Counted from the stretch's first letter, positions 50,942 to 59,453 are shown. The stretch: DNA of 64,000 nucleotides from Actinomycetota bacterium (GCA_009701885.1 WLJH01000005.1:85195-149194); one strand, 5' to 3'. Notes: generated from the letters alone by a model not told the origin. Numbers and translations: made by a program.

Positions 50942-51541
50942 GTGCGACAGCGCTTCGAGGGCGCCATCGCCGGGATCGGCTCGACCTCCGGCGTGCGCGT
51001 CGTCGTGGGGCGCTGGGACCGCTCGCCCCTGGGCTCGTTCGCCGACGCCATGGTCGCCGAGGCCGACGGCCGGCGGGTCCTGCTCGCGCCGAACCAGGAC
51101 GTCGCGGACTTCGTCGCGGCGACGTACTCCTTCGACGAGGTCAGGATCGAGCCGCTCACCGTCGAGGGCGTGACCCGCTGGCTGGTGCGCTCGCCGTCGC
51201 TGCGGCTCGACCTCGAGCTGGGCCACCGCACCACGCTCGGCCGGCTGCTGCGCGCGGTGCCCGAGGCGGTGGGCACGAGCCCGGCCTGGTGCACCGTCAC
51301 CGACCCCGTCGCGCGGGTCGTCATGCGCGGCGTGCGCACCCGCGGCTCGGCCGGCAACGGCCGGCGTGAGTGGTACGCCGCCACCGACCACCACGTCCTG
51401 CGCGCTGCCACCGGCTCGTACGCCGGCGTGGACCTCGGCGCGCTCCGGCCGGTGCGCCCCGAGCCGGGCTTCGGGTTCTCCTCGACCCCCGCCCGTCCCT
51501 CGGTCACCTCGCTCGTGACCACCGTCGAGGTCCCCGGCTGA
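50942..51541 (+). CDS. Conserved actinobacterial hypothetical protein
   Basis: A 199-residue soluble protein. FEGAIAGIGSTSGVRVVVGR, PLGSFADAMVAEADGRRVLL, and GRREWYAATDHHVLRAATGS are its most distinctive parts; I recall similar proteins in many actinobacteria without a function. GAGAAGGGA precedes the GTG by 10 bases. It follows the microprotein and could be in one transcript with it. Confidence 0.75.
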   Translation: MRQRFEGAIAGIGSTSGVRVVVGRWDRSPLGSFADAMVAEADGRRVLLAPNQDVADFVAATYSFDEVRIEPLTVEGVTRWLVRSPSLRLDLELGHRTTLGRLLRAVPEAVGTSPAWCTVTDPVARVVMRGVRTRGSAGNGRREWYAATDHHVLRAATGSYAGVDLGALRPVRPEPGFGFSSTPARPSVTSLVTTVEVPG

Positions 51542-51677
51542 TCCTCGTGTGCCCTAGCGGGCAGGACGCTCCCGACGTCTGACCGTGCGGCGTGCGGCCG
51601 CGCTGTCGAGTGGGCAGGTCCCTCCGAGGGTCCCGCCCGTCTGCCTCCCGGGGGTGGGCCCCGTCGGGCAGGGTCGG

Positions 51678-52622
51678 TCAGGTGAGGTCGACGGCTCGGT
51701 TGACCCAGGTCGAGGTCACGACCATGCCGACCTTCTCGTAGAGCCCGAGCGCGCCGGTCCGGGAGTCGGTGGAGAGCGAGCTGGACGTGGCGCCGTGCTC
51801 GCGGGCGACCCGGAAGGCGTCGGCGAGCAGCGCCTGGCCCAGTCCCCGGCCGCGCTGGTCGGCGGCGGTGGCGAGCCGGTCGATGTAGGCCTGGACCGTT
51901 CCGTCCTCCTGGGCGGCCATCACCAGGAAGGCCATGCCGACGACCCGGCCGTCGGGGTCCACGACGACCCTGAGGTGCCACGGCTCGAAGCCCGGGCGCA
52001 GCACGGTGCCGGCCGCCCACTCCTCGTAGGTGTCGCGGGGCCGCTCGGACCACTCGAGGAAGGCGTCCTCCTGGACGGTCCAGGCACCGTCGTGGTCTGG
52101 GCTGCGCCCGCCGTCGGGGGCGGGCCGGGCAGCACGGACGACGAAGCCCTCCGGCAGCGGGCGGTCCGCGACCTCGGCCCCGGCTGGCAGCTCGAGCACC
52201 CAGGAGCGCCAGCGCACGTGGTAGCCCAGCGCCTCGAGCAGCCGGTCACCGGCCGAGCCCTCGGGCACGGGCATGCCGACGACGCTCGCCCCCGCGGCGC
52301 GCGCGGTCTCCTGCATCCAGCCGGCCAGCGCCGTACCCAGGCCGCGACCGCGGTGGTCCGGGTGGACCGCGGCGTCACCGCGGTCGTTGCGCACGTGCTC
52401 GGAGTAGGCGACCAGGGTCGATCCCTCGAAGACGCCGACGCCGTGCTCCTCCACGACGTACCCCGGCCGCTGCCAGTCGGCCACGATGTCGGCCGGCTCG
52501 ATCTCGACCGACCCGGTGTCGTGCTTCTCCTGGGCGGCCATCACCTCGTAGACCGCGTGGGCGTCGTCGAGGGTGAGGGGACGGGAGGTGTAGCCCTCGG
52601 GGACGGTGAGCGGTGCGGCCAT
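51678..52622 (-). CDS. Tandem GNAT acetyltransferase
   Basis: A 314-residue protein with two GNAT folds. Domain 1 has HPDHRGRGLGTALAGWMQET (about residues 88-107; acetyl-CoA loop R-G-x-G-x-A) and domain 2 has ATAADQRGRGLGQALLADAF (about 252-271). Both pyrophosphate loops are intact, as in mycothiol synthase-like two-domain GNATs, but the sequence is not clearly MshD. TSRPLTLDDAHAVYEVMAAQ opens domain 1. The start is 79 bases downstream of the YceI gene, across a terminator. Confidence 0.88.
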   Translation of the reverse strand: MAAPLTVPEGYTSRPLTLDDAHAVYEVMAAQEKHDTGSVEIEPADIVADWQRPGYVVEEHGVGVFEGSTLVAYSEHVRNDRGDAAVHPDHRGRGLGTALAGWMQETARAAGASVVGMPVPEGSAGDRLLEALGYHVRWRSWVLELPAGAEVADRPLPEGFVVRAARPAPDGGRSPDHDGAWTVQEDAFLEWSERPRDTYEEWAAGTVLRPGFEPWHLRVVVDPDGRVVGMAFLVMAAQEDGTVQAYIDRLATAADQRGRGLGQALLADAFRVAREHGATSSSLSTDSRTGALGLYEKVGMVVTSTWVNRAVDLT

Positions 52623-52647
52623 AGCGGCATCGTGGCGGCAAATGCGG

Positions 52648-52681
52648 CGCGGGGCCTCCGATTTTCCTCGGAGGCCCCGCG
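52648..52681 (-). terminator. Terminator of the yceI gene
   Basis: CGCGGGGCCTCCGA and TCGGAGGCCCCGCG pair perfectly over 14 bases with a six-base loop. It lies just past the YceI stop and before the GNAT start, both on the minus strand. Confidence 0.85.
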
Positions 52682-52700
52682 TGCGGGTGCGAGCGCGTGC

Positions 52701-53273
52701 TCAGGCGTTGCGGATGGCGGAGACGTCGAGGTCGAGCTTGATCTTCTCCGAGACCAGGACGCCGCCCGTCTCGAGCGCGGCGTTCCAGGTCAGGCCCCAG
52801 TCCTTGCGGTTGATCGTGGTGGAGCCCTCGAAGCCGATGCGCAGGTTGCCGAAGGGGTCGCGGGCCGAGCCGGTGTGCTCGAACTCGATGGTGACCGGCT
52901 TGGCGACGCCCTTGATGGTCAGGTCGCCGGTGATGGTCCAGTCGTCGCCGCTGCGCGAGACCTCGGTGGAGACGAAGGTGATCTCGGGGTTGGTCTCGGC
53001 GTCGAAGAAGTCGGCGGAGGCGAGGTGGCCGTCGCGGTCCGCGCTGCCGGTGTCGATCGAGGCGGTCTTGATCGAGAGCTCGACCTTGGAGGCAGCGGGG
53101 TTGGCGGCGTCGACGTGGGCGGTGCCGCTCCACTCGCTGAACTGGCCGCGGACCTTGGTCACCATCGCGTGGCGGGCGGTGAAGCCGAGGCGGCTGTGGC
53201 TGGCGTCGATGGTGTAGTCGCCCGAGATGTCGTCGAGGGCGGTGGTGGGGGCGTCGAAGTCGGCGGTGGTCAT
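52701..53273 (-). CDS. YceI family protein
   Basis: YceI proteins have a lipocalin-like barrel that binds isoprenoid-type lipids. The 190-residue product reads GDYTIDASHSRLGFTARHAM, GQFSEWSGTAHVDAANPAAS, HLASADFFDAETNPEITFVS and WTITGDLTIKGVAKPVTIE, the usual blocks. It has no signal peptide, so it is the cytosolic form common in actinobacteria. ATG at 53273 has CAGGAG six bases upstream. The promoter region holds two palindromes. Confidence 0.95.
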   Translation of the reverse strand: MTTADFDAPTTALDDISGDYTIDASHSRLGFTARHAMVTKVRGQFSEWSGTAHVDAANPAASKVELSIKTASIDTGSADRDGHLASADFFDAETNPEITFVSTEVSRSGDDWTITGDLTIKGVAKPVTIEFEHTGSARDPFGNLRIGFEGSTTINRKDWGLTWNAALETGGVLVSEKIKLDLDVSAIRNA

Positions 53274-53297
53274 GGTGGCTCCTGGGAGGTGCGTGGG

Positions 53298-53331
53298 TGA
53301 ATGTTCAACCATCATAACCGGACCCAGGTCC
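53298..53331 (-). promoter_or_regulatory. yceI promoter and operator-like palindromes
   Basis: TATGAT (minus strand, 53316-53311) is a good -10. TGAATGTTCA (53298-53307), a palindrome, lies at the expected transcription start, and GGACC-CA-GGTCC (53320-53331) lies in the spacer. The arrangement resembles a MarR-type operator. The regulator is not identified. Confidence 0.5.
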
Positions 53332-53438
53332 GCTTTCATTCCCCCCGGTGGGTGGATGGTCTGGACCGGACGCACGCGAGCCCCGCTCCCGGCGTGGGAG
53401 AGCGGGGCTCGTGGACTGGGTCGCGAGCGGGGCTCGCG

Positions 53439-53576
53439 TCAGGCGGCGTGGGTCGCGTGCAGGACGGTCGCCTGCTCCGCGGAGGTCCAGCGCGACTCCA
53501 GGCGGGAGGACCCGTCCGCGTCGGTCACCGTGATCCACACCTGCGTCAGCGCGCCGGTCATCTTCATGTCCTGCAT
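53439..53576 (-). CDS. 45-residue small protein
   Basis: MQDMKMTGALTQVWITVTDA followed by DGSSRLESRWTSAEQATVLH and ATHAA. The ATG is preceded by a near-perfect AGGAGGTG six bases upstream, which makes it a confident start. The amphipathic strand pattern in the first half suggests a small folded unit. A -10 (TATCTT, 53612-53607) lies about 30 bases upstream. Function unknown. Confidence 0.65.
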   Translation of the reverse strand: MQDMKMTGALTQVWITVTDADGSSRLESRWTSAEQATVLHATHAA

Positions 53577-53586
53577 GGGACACCTC

Positions 53587-53612
53587 CTGTTCACCTTCTG
53601 TTCACCAAGATA
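53587..53612 (-). promoter_or_regulatory. Promoter and 11-bp-spaced direct repeats at the small-protein leader
   Basis: On the minus strand TATCTT is followed by GGTGAACAG at 53606-53598 and again at 53595-53587, 11 bases apart, about one helical turn. The second copy abuts the ribosome-binding site. This may be a regulator site or just part of a short leader. Confidence 0.4.
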
Positions 53613-53852
53613 GCACGCGCTCCACCTGCCGGGCCAGAAGTCACCCGAACGCGGTCTGGGCGCTCCACCTGGAGGGGTCGTCGTCGCCGCGAGCACAGGG
53701 CAGGCGCTCCCCACCGAGCCCGCGCCCGGGCGTGACCCCGCGCTCCCCGTCGTACGTCCTGGAGCGCGCGGCCCCGACGCTGACCCACTGGTGACCGACC
53801 CCACCGCAGCGAGGACTCGGGGGCCGGGGCCGCGGCCCACTACCGTGGACGG

Positions 53853-55691
53853 GTGAGCGAGGCAACAGGCACCCCCGAGGACAGCACCACCACCGACGAC
53901 CACGGCAGCGCGCAGACCGAGGCGCAGGTGACCTTCCAGGACCTCGGACTCTCCGCGCCCGTGCTCAAGGCGCTGCGCGACGTCGGCTACGAGACGCCGT
54001 CCGCGATCCAGGCGGCGACCATCCCGACCCTGCTCGGTGGGCGCGACGTCGTGGGCCTGGCGCAGACCGGCACCGGCAAGACCGCTGCCTTCGCGCTGCC
54101 GATCCTCTCCAACCTCGACGTCTCCCAGAAGTCGCCGCAGGCGCTCGTGCTGGCCCCCACCCGTGAGCTCGCGCTCCAGGTGTGCGAGGCGTTCGAGCGC
54201 TACGCCGCGCACCTCAGGGGCGTGCACGTGCTGCCGGTCTACGGCGGTCAGGGGTACGGCGTGCAGCTCTCGGCCCTGCGCCGCGGCGTCCACGTGGTCG
54301 TCGGCACCCCCGGCCGGATCATGGACCACCTGGAGAAGGGCACCCTCGACCTCAGCGAGCTGCGCTTCCTGGTGCTCGACGAGGCCGACGAGATGCTCAA
54401 CATGGGCTTCGCCGAGGACGTCGAGACGATCCTGGCCGACACCCCCGACACCAAGCAGGTCGCGCTCTTCTCCGCGACCATGCCCGCGCAGATCCGCCGG
54501 CTGAGCAAGCAGTACCTCACCGACCCGGCCGAGATCACCGTCAAGAACAAGACGGCCACGGCCAGCAACATCACCCAGCGCTACCTCATCTGCAGCTACC
54601 CGCAGAAGGTCGACGCCCTCACCCGCATCCTCGAGGTCGAGAACTTCGAGGGGATGATCGTCTTCGTCCGCACCAAGAGCGAGACCGAGGCGCTGGCCGA
54701 GAAGCTGCGCGCCCGCGGGTTCACCGCCGCTGCCATCAACGGCGACGTGCCGCAGAACGTGCGCGAGCGCACCGTGCAGCAGCTCAAGGACGCCAAGCTC
54801 GACATCCTGGTGGCCACCGACGTCGCCGCCCGCGGCCTCGACGTCGAGCGGATCAGCCACGTCGTCAACTACGACATCCCCACCGACACCGAGTCCTACG
54901 TCCACCGGATCGGCCGCACCGGTCGCGCCGGGCGCAGCGGGGACGCGATCTCCTTCGTCACCCCGCGCGAGCGCTACCTGCTGCGTCACATCGAGAAGGC
55001 CACCAAGCAGCCGCTGACCGAGATGTCGCTGCCCAGCGTCGAGGACGTCAACAGCACCCGGCTGACCCGCTTCGACGACCAGATCACCGCGGCGCTGGAG
55101 CAGACCGACCGGATCGCGGGCTTCCGCGACATCATCGCCCACTACGTCCGCAACCACGACGTGCCCGAGACCGACGTGGCCGCCGCCCTGGCCGTCGTCG
55201 CGCAGGGCGAGACGCCGCTGCTGCTGGACCCGGCCGCCGACAAGGTCCGCACGCCTCGGGTCACGCCCGGCGACCGCGACGACAGGGAGCGTCCGGCGCG
55301 TCCGGCGCGCTCGCGCAACGGCGACACCCCGATGGCGATGTACCGCATCAACGTCGGCAAGCGGCACAAGGTCGAGCCCCGCCAGATCGTCGGCGCGCTC
55401 GCCAACGAGGGCGGCCTCAACCGCAAGGACTTCGGCAAGATCCTCATCAAGCCGGACTTCTCCCTGGTCGAGCTGCCCGCCGACCTGCCGTCGGCGACGT
55501 ACGCCGCGCTGGCCGACACCCGGATCTCGGGCAAGCTGATCGAGCTGTCGCCCGACAACGGCCCGCGGCCGCGCAGCAGCTCGGGCCCGCGCAGCGGCTC
55601 GGGACCGCGCCGCAGCCGCGAGGACCGCGGTCCCGAGGTCACCACGTGGGGCGACGACAAGCCCTCGAGGAAGCCCCGCCACAAGGGCTGA
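53853..55691 (+). CDS. deaD: DEAD-box RNA helicase with DbpA-type RNA-binding domain
   Basis: An ATP-dependent RNA helicase of the DeaD/CsdA group, acting in ribosome assembly and mRNA turnover. The 612-residue protein has the Q motif (FQDLGLSAPVLKALRDVGYE), AQTGTGKTAAF, PTRELALQ, VLDEADEML, LFSATMP, VFVRTKSETE, ATDVAARGLDVERISHVVNY and HRIGRTGRAGRSG. The C-terminal DbpA domain is MAMYRINVGKRHKVEPRQIV to FSLVELPADLP (about residues 493-545), followed by a Ser/Arg/Gly-rich tail. GTG at 53853 is the first start. A large hairpin follows. Confidence 0.95.
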   Translation: MSEATGTPEDSTTTDDHGSAQTEAQVTFQDLGLSAPVLKALRDVGYETPSAIQAATIPTLLGGRDVVGLAQTGTGKTAAFALPILSNLDVSQKSPQALVLAPTRELALQVCEAFERYAAHLRGVHVLPVYGGQGYGVQLSALRRGVHVVVGTPGRIMDHLEKGTLDLSELRFLVLDEADEMLNMGFAEDVETILADTPDTKQVALFSATMPAQIRRLSKQYLTDPAEITVKNKTATASNITQRYLICSYPQKVDALTRILEVENFEGMIVFVRTKSETEALAEKLRARGFTAAAINGDVPQNVRERTVQQLKDAKLDILVATDVAARGLDVERISHVVNYDIPTDTESYVHRIGRTGRAGRSGDAISFVTPRERYLLRHIEKATKQPLTEMSLPSVEDVNSTRLTRFDDQITAALEQTDRIAGFRDIIAHYVRNHDVPETDVAAALAVVAQGETPLLLDPAADKVRTPRVTPGDRDDRERPARPARSRNGDTPMAMYRINVGKRHKVEPRQIVGALANEGGLNRKDFGKILIKPDFSLVELPADLPSATYAALADTRISGKLIELSPDNGPRPRSSSGPRSGSGPRRSREDRGPEVTTWGDDKPSRKPRHKG

Positions 55692-55725
55692 TCGAGGCGG
55701 CGCCAGCGAGGGCGTCCCGCACTGT

Positions 55726-55846
55726 TGGTCGAGCAGCCCGAGCGCCAGCGAGGGCGTCGTCGAGACCGCCGCACCTGCCTGTGGTCGGCGACCACAGACA
55801 GCTCACGCGGTCTCGACGTCGCTCGCTAGCGCTCGCTGCTCGACCA
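55726..55846. terminator. Long nested hairpin built from REP-like arms
   Basis: The left arm (55726-55768, TGGTCGAGCAGC...CGTCGAGACCG) and right arm (55808-55846) are inverted copies of about 40 bases with few mismatches. The loop contains a perfect 8-bp hairpin (CTGTGGTC-GGC-GACCACAG, 55779-55797). It sits between the convergent helicase and oxidoreductase genes. The arms are related to the repeats at 16507 and 33705. Confidence 0.8.
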
Positions 55847-55853
55847 TCAGGCG

Positions 55854-56759
55854 TCAGAGCAGAGCGGCCACGAGTGACCCCGCCGCCATGGCGCCCGAGG
55901 CGGCCGCGCCGACGACCGAGGACATCGGCATCGGCAGGGCTGCGACGTGCGCCATGTCGCCCGCGGCGTGGACGCGGGGCAGGGACGTGCGGCCCATGAC
56001 GTCGACCTCGACGCACCCGCTGGGCAGGGTCCGCAGCCCCAGCTGGGCGGCGAACGGGGTCGTCTGCTCCAGCGTCGTGGAGACGTACACGCCCGCGACC
56101 TCGAGGTCGGGGCCGTGCTCGAAGGTGACGCGCACGCCGCTGCCGGTGGGGTGCAGCCCGGTCACGCGCTCGGTGCGGGTCGTGCCGGCCGCGGTCGGCA
56201 CGGGAGCAGCGCCGTCGGTGAGCACGGTCGTGTGCGACACGACCGGCGCCAGGATCGCCGGCAGGTGGCCCGCGGGGACCGTGCCCAGGACCGCCACGGG
56301 CTGACCCGCGAACTCGTGGCCATGGCAGAACGGGCAGTGCACCACCCGGTCGCCCCACAGCCCGGCCAGCCCGGGGACCGCCGGCAGCACGTCGCGCACC
56401 CCCGTCGCGAGCACCAGGCCCCGCGCGGTCAGGACGGTCGCGTCGGGGTCGGCCAGCTCGACGGCGTACCCCCCACCGTCGGGACGGACCGCCACGACGG
56501 TGTCCTCCCAGATCGTGGCGGTGGGGTAGGCCGCCACCTGCTCGCGCGCGAGCTTGCGGAAGTCCGCGGGCGGGGTGCCGTCGTGGGTGACGACGTTGTG
56601 CATGTGGCCGGCCGGGTCGTTGCGGTAGCGACCCGAGTCCAGCATCAGCACCCGGCGGTGGACCCGGGCGAGGGTGAGGGTGGCCTGGAGGCCGGCGGGG
56701 CCGCCGCCGACGACGATCGCGTCGTAGTCGTAGTCGTAGTCGTGGCTGGTGTGCGTCAT
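55854..56759 (-). CDS. Thioredoxin reductase-like FAD-dependent oxidoreductase
   Basis: A 301-residue two-dinucleotide-binding flavoprotein. YDAIVVGGGPAGLQATLTLA is the FAD site after a DYDYDYD stretch, WGDRVVHCPFCHGHEFAGQP holds the redox CPFC, VAVLGTVPAGHLPAIL the second nucleotide site, and LPRVHAAGDMAHVAALPMPM the C-terminal FAD motif. In the second site GxGxxG is altered (LGTVPAG), so NADPH binding may be weak. ATG at 56759 has AGGAG seven bases upstream. It is divergent from a merR gene sharing a 24-bp palindrome. Confidence 0.93.
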   Translation of the reverse strand: MTHTSHDYDYDYDAIVVGGGPAGLQATLTLARVHRRVLMLDSGRYRNDPAGHMHNVVTHDGTPPADFRKLAREQVAAYPTATIWEDTVVAVRPDGGGYAVELADPDATVLTARGLVLATGVRDVLPAVPGLAGLWGDRVVHCPFCHGHEFAGQPVAVLGTVPAGHLPAILAPVVSHTTVLTDGAAPVPTAAGTTRTERVTGLHPTGSGVRVTFEHGPDLEVAGVYVSTTLEQTTPFAAQLGLRTLPSGCVEVDVMGRTSLPRVHAAGDMAHVAALPMPMSSVVGAAASGAMAAGSLVAALL

Positions 56760-56802
56760 CTCTGCTCCTGACGAGGTCGGACTTGTGCTGGTCACGAGCC
56801 TG

Positions 56803-56826
56803 TGACTTCATGTCGACATGAAGTCA
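56803..56826. promoter_or_regulatory. 24-bp perfect palindrome overlapping the merR start
   Basis: TGACTTCATGTC followed directly by its reverse complement GACATGAAGTCA. The merR ATG (56818) lies inside it. It is in the 58-base gap between the divergent oxidoreductase and merR genes, the expected place for the MerR operator. A site covering the start codon would allow tight autorepression. Confidence 0.85.
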
Positions 56827-57303
56827 AGCGAGCGACGCTGGAGCGTCGGTGGGCTGGCCGAGCGCTTCGGCCTGGCGACCCACGTGCTGCGACACTGGGA
56901 GGACGTCGGGCTGCTGCACCCGGACCGGGACGGAGCCGGGCGGCGGGTCTACCGCGAGAAGGACGTCTACCGCGTGGCCGTCGTCGTCCGGAGCAAGGCG
57001 GCAGGCATGAGCCTGGAGCAGGTCGCGGTGCTGCTGGACGCCGACGCCCCCGACCGGCACCGCGTGCTGGAGGCGCACCTGGCCGAGCTCGACCGGCGTA
57101 CGGCGGAGATGGCCCTGCACCGGGAGATGACCGAGCACGCGCTGCGCTGCCGGGCGCACGACATCGCGACCTGCCCGCGCTTCGCGGCGGCCGTGGCCGA
57201 CCTGGTGGACGGGACCGCCCCGGGGCCCTTCGACGGCCGCAGCGCCGAGCCGGCCGGAGTCGCGGAGGCCGTGGAGGGCGCGGAGGTCCCGGGCGACCGG
57301 TGA
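56818..57303 (+). CDS. MerR-family regulator
   Basis: A 161-residue MerR protein. WSVGGLAERFGLATHVLRHW and EDVGLLHPDRDGAGRRVYRE (about residues 8-47) are the winged helix-turn-helix, followed by a dimer coiled coil (HLAELDRRTAEMALHREMTE). The C-terminal CRAHDIATCPRF contains two Cys and a His, and could sense metal or oxidant. No Shine-Dalgarno precedes the ATG, suggesting a leaderless mRNA. It likely controls the divergent thioredoxin-reductase-like gene. Confidence 0.9.
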   Translation: MKSSERRWSVGGLAERFGLATHVLRHWEDVGLLHPDRDGAGRRVYREKDVYRVAVVVRSKAAGMSLEQVAVLLDADAPDRHRVLEAHLAELDRRTAEMALHREMTEHALRCRAHDIATCPRFAAAVADLVDGTAPGPFDGRSAEPAGVAEAVEGAEVPGDR

Positions 57304-57344
57304 GGGGCATGGCGGTGTCGCCGGGGGCTGGTAGAACCGCGGGC

Positions 57345-59246
57345 ATGCTGCGCTCTCGGACCCTCGCCCTGCCGCTGGCCGCCGCGCTCCTGCTCCTCGC
57401 CGGCTGCACCGAGGTCCAGGAGGCCGTCGCCGGACCCGACCCGGAGCCGACCGCGCGGGAGCTGGCGGAGGCGTTGACGGCGCAGGACCTCACCGGCGCC
57501 CCGGTCGGCGGGGCCGAGCGCGCCGAGGAGGAGCGGGCCGCGATCGTCGAGGGGATGGGCGGGGTGGCACCGCAGGTCGGGGTGATCGACCTGGAGGAGT
57601 CCGGCGACACCGCGACCGCCACCCTGTCGTGGTCCTGGCCCGTGGTGACCGGCGGTGAGGGGGTCGAGTGGACCTACGAGTCCACCGCCCAGCTGGAGCG
57701 CGTGGCCGACGACTGGTCGGTGGTGTGGGCGCCGTCGGTCGTCGAGCCCTCCCTGGCCGACGGCGAGCGGCTGGACCTCGTCACCCTGGCTCCGCGTCGC
57801 GGCGACGTCCTCGGCGCGGACGGGCTCGCGGTCGTGACCCAGCGGCCCGTCGTGCGCTTCGGCATCGACCGCAGCCAGGTCGGCGAGGCCCGCGCGGTCG
57901 AGGGCGCCCGGCGCCTGGCGGCGCTGCTCGACGTCGACGCGAAGGCCTTCGCCGAGCGGGTCGAGGCGGCCGGGGAGGCGCAGTTCGTCGAGGCCATCAC
58001 CTACCGCCGTGACGACGTGCCGCCGGCCGTCGCGCAGGGCTACGACGAGGTCCCCGGCGCCCTGGCGGTGCCCGGCGAGCTCGCCCTCGCCCCGACGCGC
58101 GACTTCGCCGCGCCCATCCTGGGCTCGGTCGGCCCGGTGACCGCCGAGATGGTCGAGGAGTCCCCGGACACCTACCGCCCCGGCGACGTCGCCGGCACCT
58201 CCGGGCTCCAGGCCCGCTACGACGACCGGCTGCGCGGCACCCCCGGCGCCAGCGTCGACGTGCTGCCCGCCGAGGAGGGTGGCGAGGCCCGCGAGGTGTT
58301 CCGGGCCGAGCCGACCCCGGGCGAGCCGCTGCGCACGAGCCTCGACCTCGACCTGCAGCAGGCCGCCGAGCAGGTGCTCGCCGACGTGGGTCCGCCCAGC
58401 GCGCTGGTGGCGATCGACCCCGGGACGGGGGCGATCCTGGCCGCGGTCAACGGCCCCGGCACGGGGGGCACCAACCTGGCGACGTACGGCCAGGCGGCGC
58501 CGGGCTCGACCTTCAAGACCGTCTCCTCGCTCGCCCTGCTGCGCGCCGGGCTCTCGCCCGACAGTGCGGTGGAGTGCCCGGCCACGACGACGGTCGACGG
58601 GCGGGAGTTCGGCAACTACTCCGACTACCCCGCCTCCGCGGTCGGTCGCATCACCCTGCGCCAGGCGGTGGCGCAGTCGTGCAACACCGCCTTCATCACC
58701 GAGCGTGACGAGCTCGGCGGCACCGAGCTCTTCGACGCCGCCGCCTCCCTGGGGCTCGGGCCCGACCAGGACCTCGGCTTCCCGGCGTACTTCGGCCAGG
58801 TGCCGCAGCCGGAGACCGAGACCGAGTCGGCTGCCGAGCTGATCGGCCAGGGCCGCGTGCTGGCCTCGCCGATGGTGATGGCGACGGTGGTGGCCTCCGT
58901 GCAGTCCGGTCGCACCGTGGTGCCGTGGCTGCTGCGCGACTACCGCCCCGACCCGCCCGAGGGTGCCGCGCCCCTGACCGGCGCCGAGGCGACCGCGCTG
59001 CGCTCGATGCTGCGTGCCGTGGTCACCGACGGCAGCGGCCGCGGGCTGCTCGACGTGCCGGGCCCCGAGCTGATCGCCAAGACGGGCACCGCGGAGTTCG
59101 AGCGGGACGGGCAGGTGCTCACCCACGCCTGGATGGTCGCCGCCGGATCCGACCTCGCCGTCGCGGTGTACGTCGACGAGGGGGTCTCCGGGTCACGCAC
59201 CGCCGGCCCGCTGCTGGAGGAGTTCCTCCGGGCGGCGCGGGGCTGA
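57345..59246 (+). CDS. MecA-N type penicillin-binding lipoprotein (transpeptidase)
   Basis: A class B penicillin-binding protein with an NTF2-like N-domain, crosslinking peptidoglycan outside the membrane. The 633-residue product has a lipoprotein signal ending LLLLAGC (Cys21), an NTF2-like domain (about 35-135), a dimerisation domain and the transpeptidase with active-site motifs STFK (Ser388, APGSTFKTVSS), SCN (about 445, AVAQSCNTAF) and KTG (about 579, IAKTGTAEF). All three are intact. The layout resembles MecA/PBP3 of firmicutes and actinobacterial homologues. ATG at 57345 was chosen as the start of the signal peptide. No fts or rod gene is nearby. Confidence 0.92.
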   Translation: MLRSRTLALPLAAALLLLAGCTEVQEAVAGPDPEPTARELAEALTAQDLTGAPVGGAERAEEERAAIVEGMGGVAPQVGVIDLEESGDTATATLSWSWPVVTGGEGVEWTYESTAQLERVADDWSVVWAPSVVEPSLADGERLDLVTLAPRRGDVLGADGLAVVTQRPVVRFGIDRSQVGEARAVEGARRLAALLDVDAKAFAERVEAAGEAQFVEAITYRRDDVPPAVAQGYDEVPGALAVPGELALAPTRDFAAPILGSVGPVTAEMVEESPDTYRPGDVAGTSGLQARYDDRLRGTPGASVDVLPAEEGGEAREVFRAEPTPGEPLRTSLDLDLQQAAEQVLADVGPPSALVAIDPGTGAILAAVNGPGTGGTNLATYGQAAPGSTFKTVSSLALLRAGLSPDSAVECPATTTVDGREFGNYSDYPASAVGRITLRQAVAQSCNTAFITERDELGGTELFDAAASLGLGPDQDLGFPAYFGQVPQPETETESAAELIGQGRVLASPMVMATVVASVQSGRTVVPWLLRDYRPDPPEGAAPLTGAEATALRSMLRAVVTDGSGRGLLDVPGPELIAKTGTAEFERDGQVLTHAWMVAAGSDLAVAVYVDEGVSGSRTAGPLLEEFLRAARG

Positions 59247-59277
59247 CGGCGTCCCGGGTTCGTCGGCTCCCCGACAC

Positions 59278-59321
59278 ACCCGGAAGTCAGACGACGAAGC
59301 TCCGTCGTCTGACTTCCGGGT
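59278..59321. terminator. Strong terminator after the penicillin-binding protein
   Basis: ACCCGGAAGTCAGACGACG and its exact complement (59303-59321) make a 19-bp stem with a six-base loop. An outer TTCGTCGGCT/AGCCGACGAA pair (59259-59268 and 59331-59340) adds a second layer. Confidence 0.85.
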
Positions 59322-59453
59322 CCCTCGGGTAGCCGACGAAGTTCGCCGCGCCCGGGCGAGACGGGCAGCGCGACGGACGAGGGGCCCGGCGGACCGGGCC
59401 CCTCGTGGCGGCGTCGGGCGGGGGACGTGGGGGACGGGCCGCCGGACGTAGAT

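Noticed and set aside
53577..55682. Minus-strand extension of the 45-residue gene across the DEAD-box helicase
   Set aside because: Antisense shadow of the helicase. The short form starts at an ATG with an excellent ribosome-binding site.
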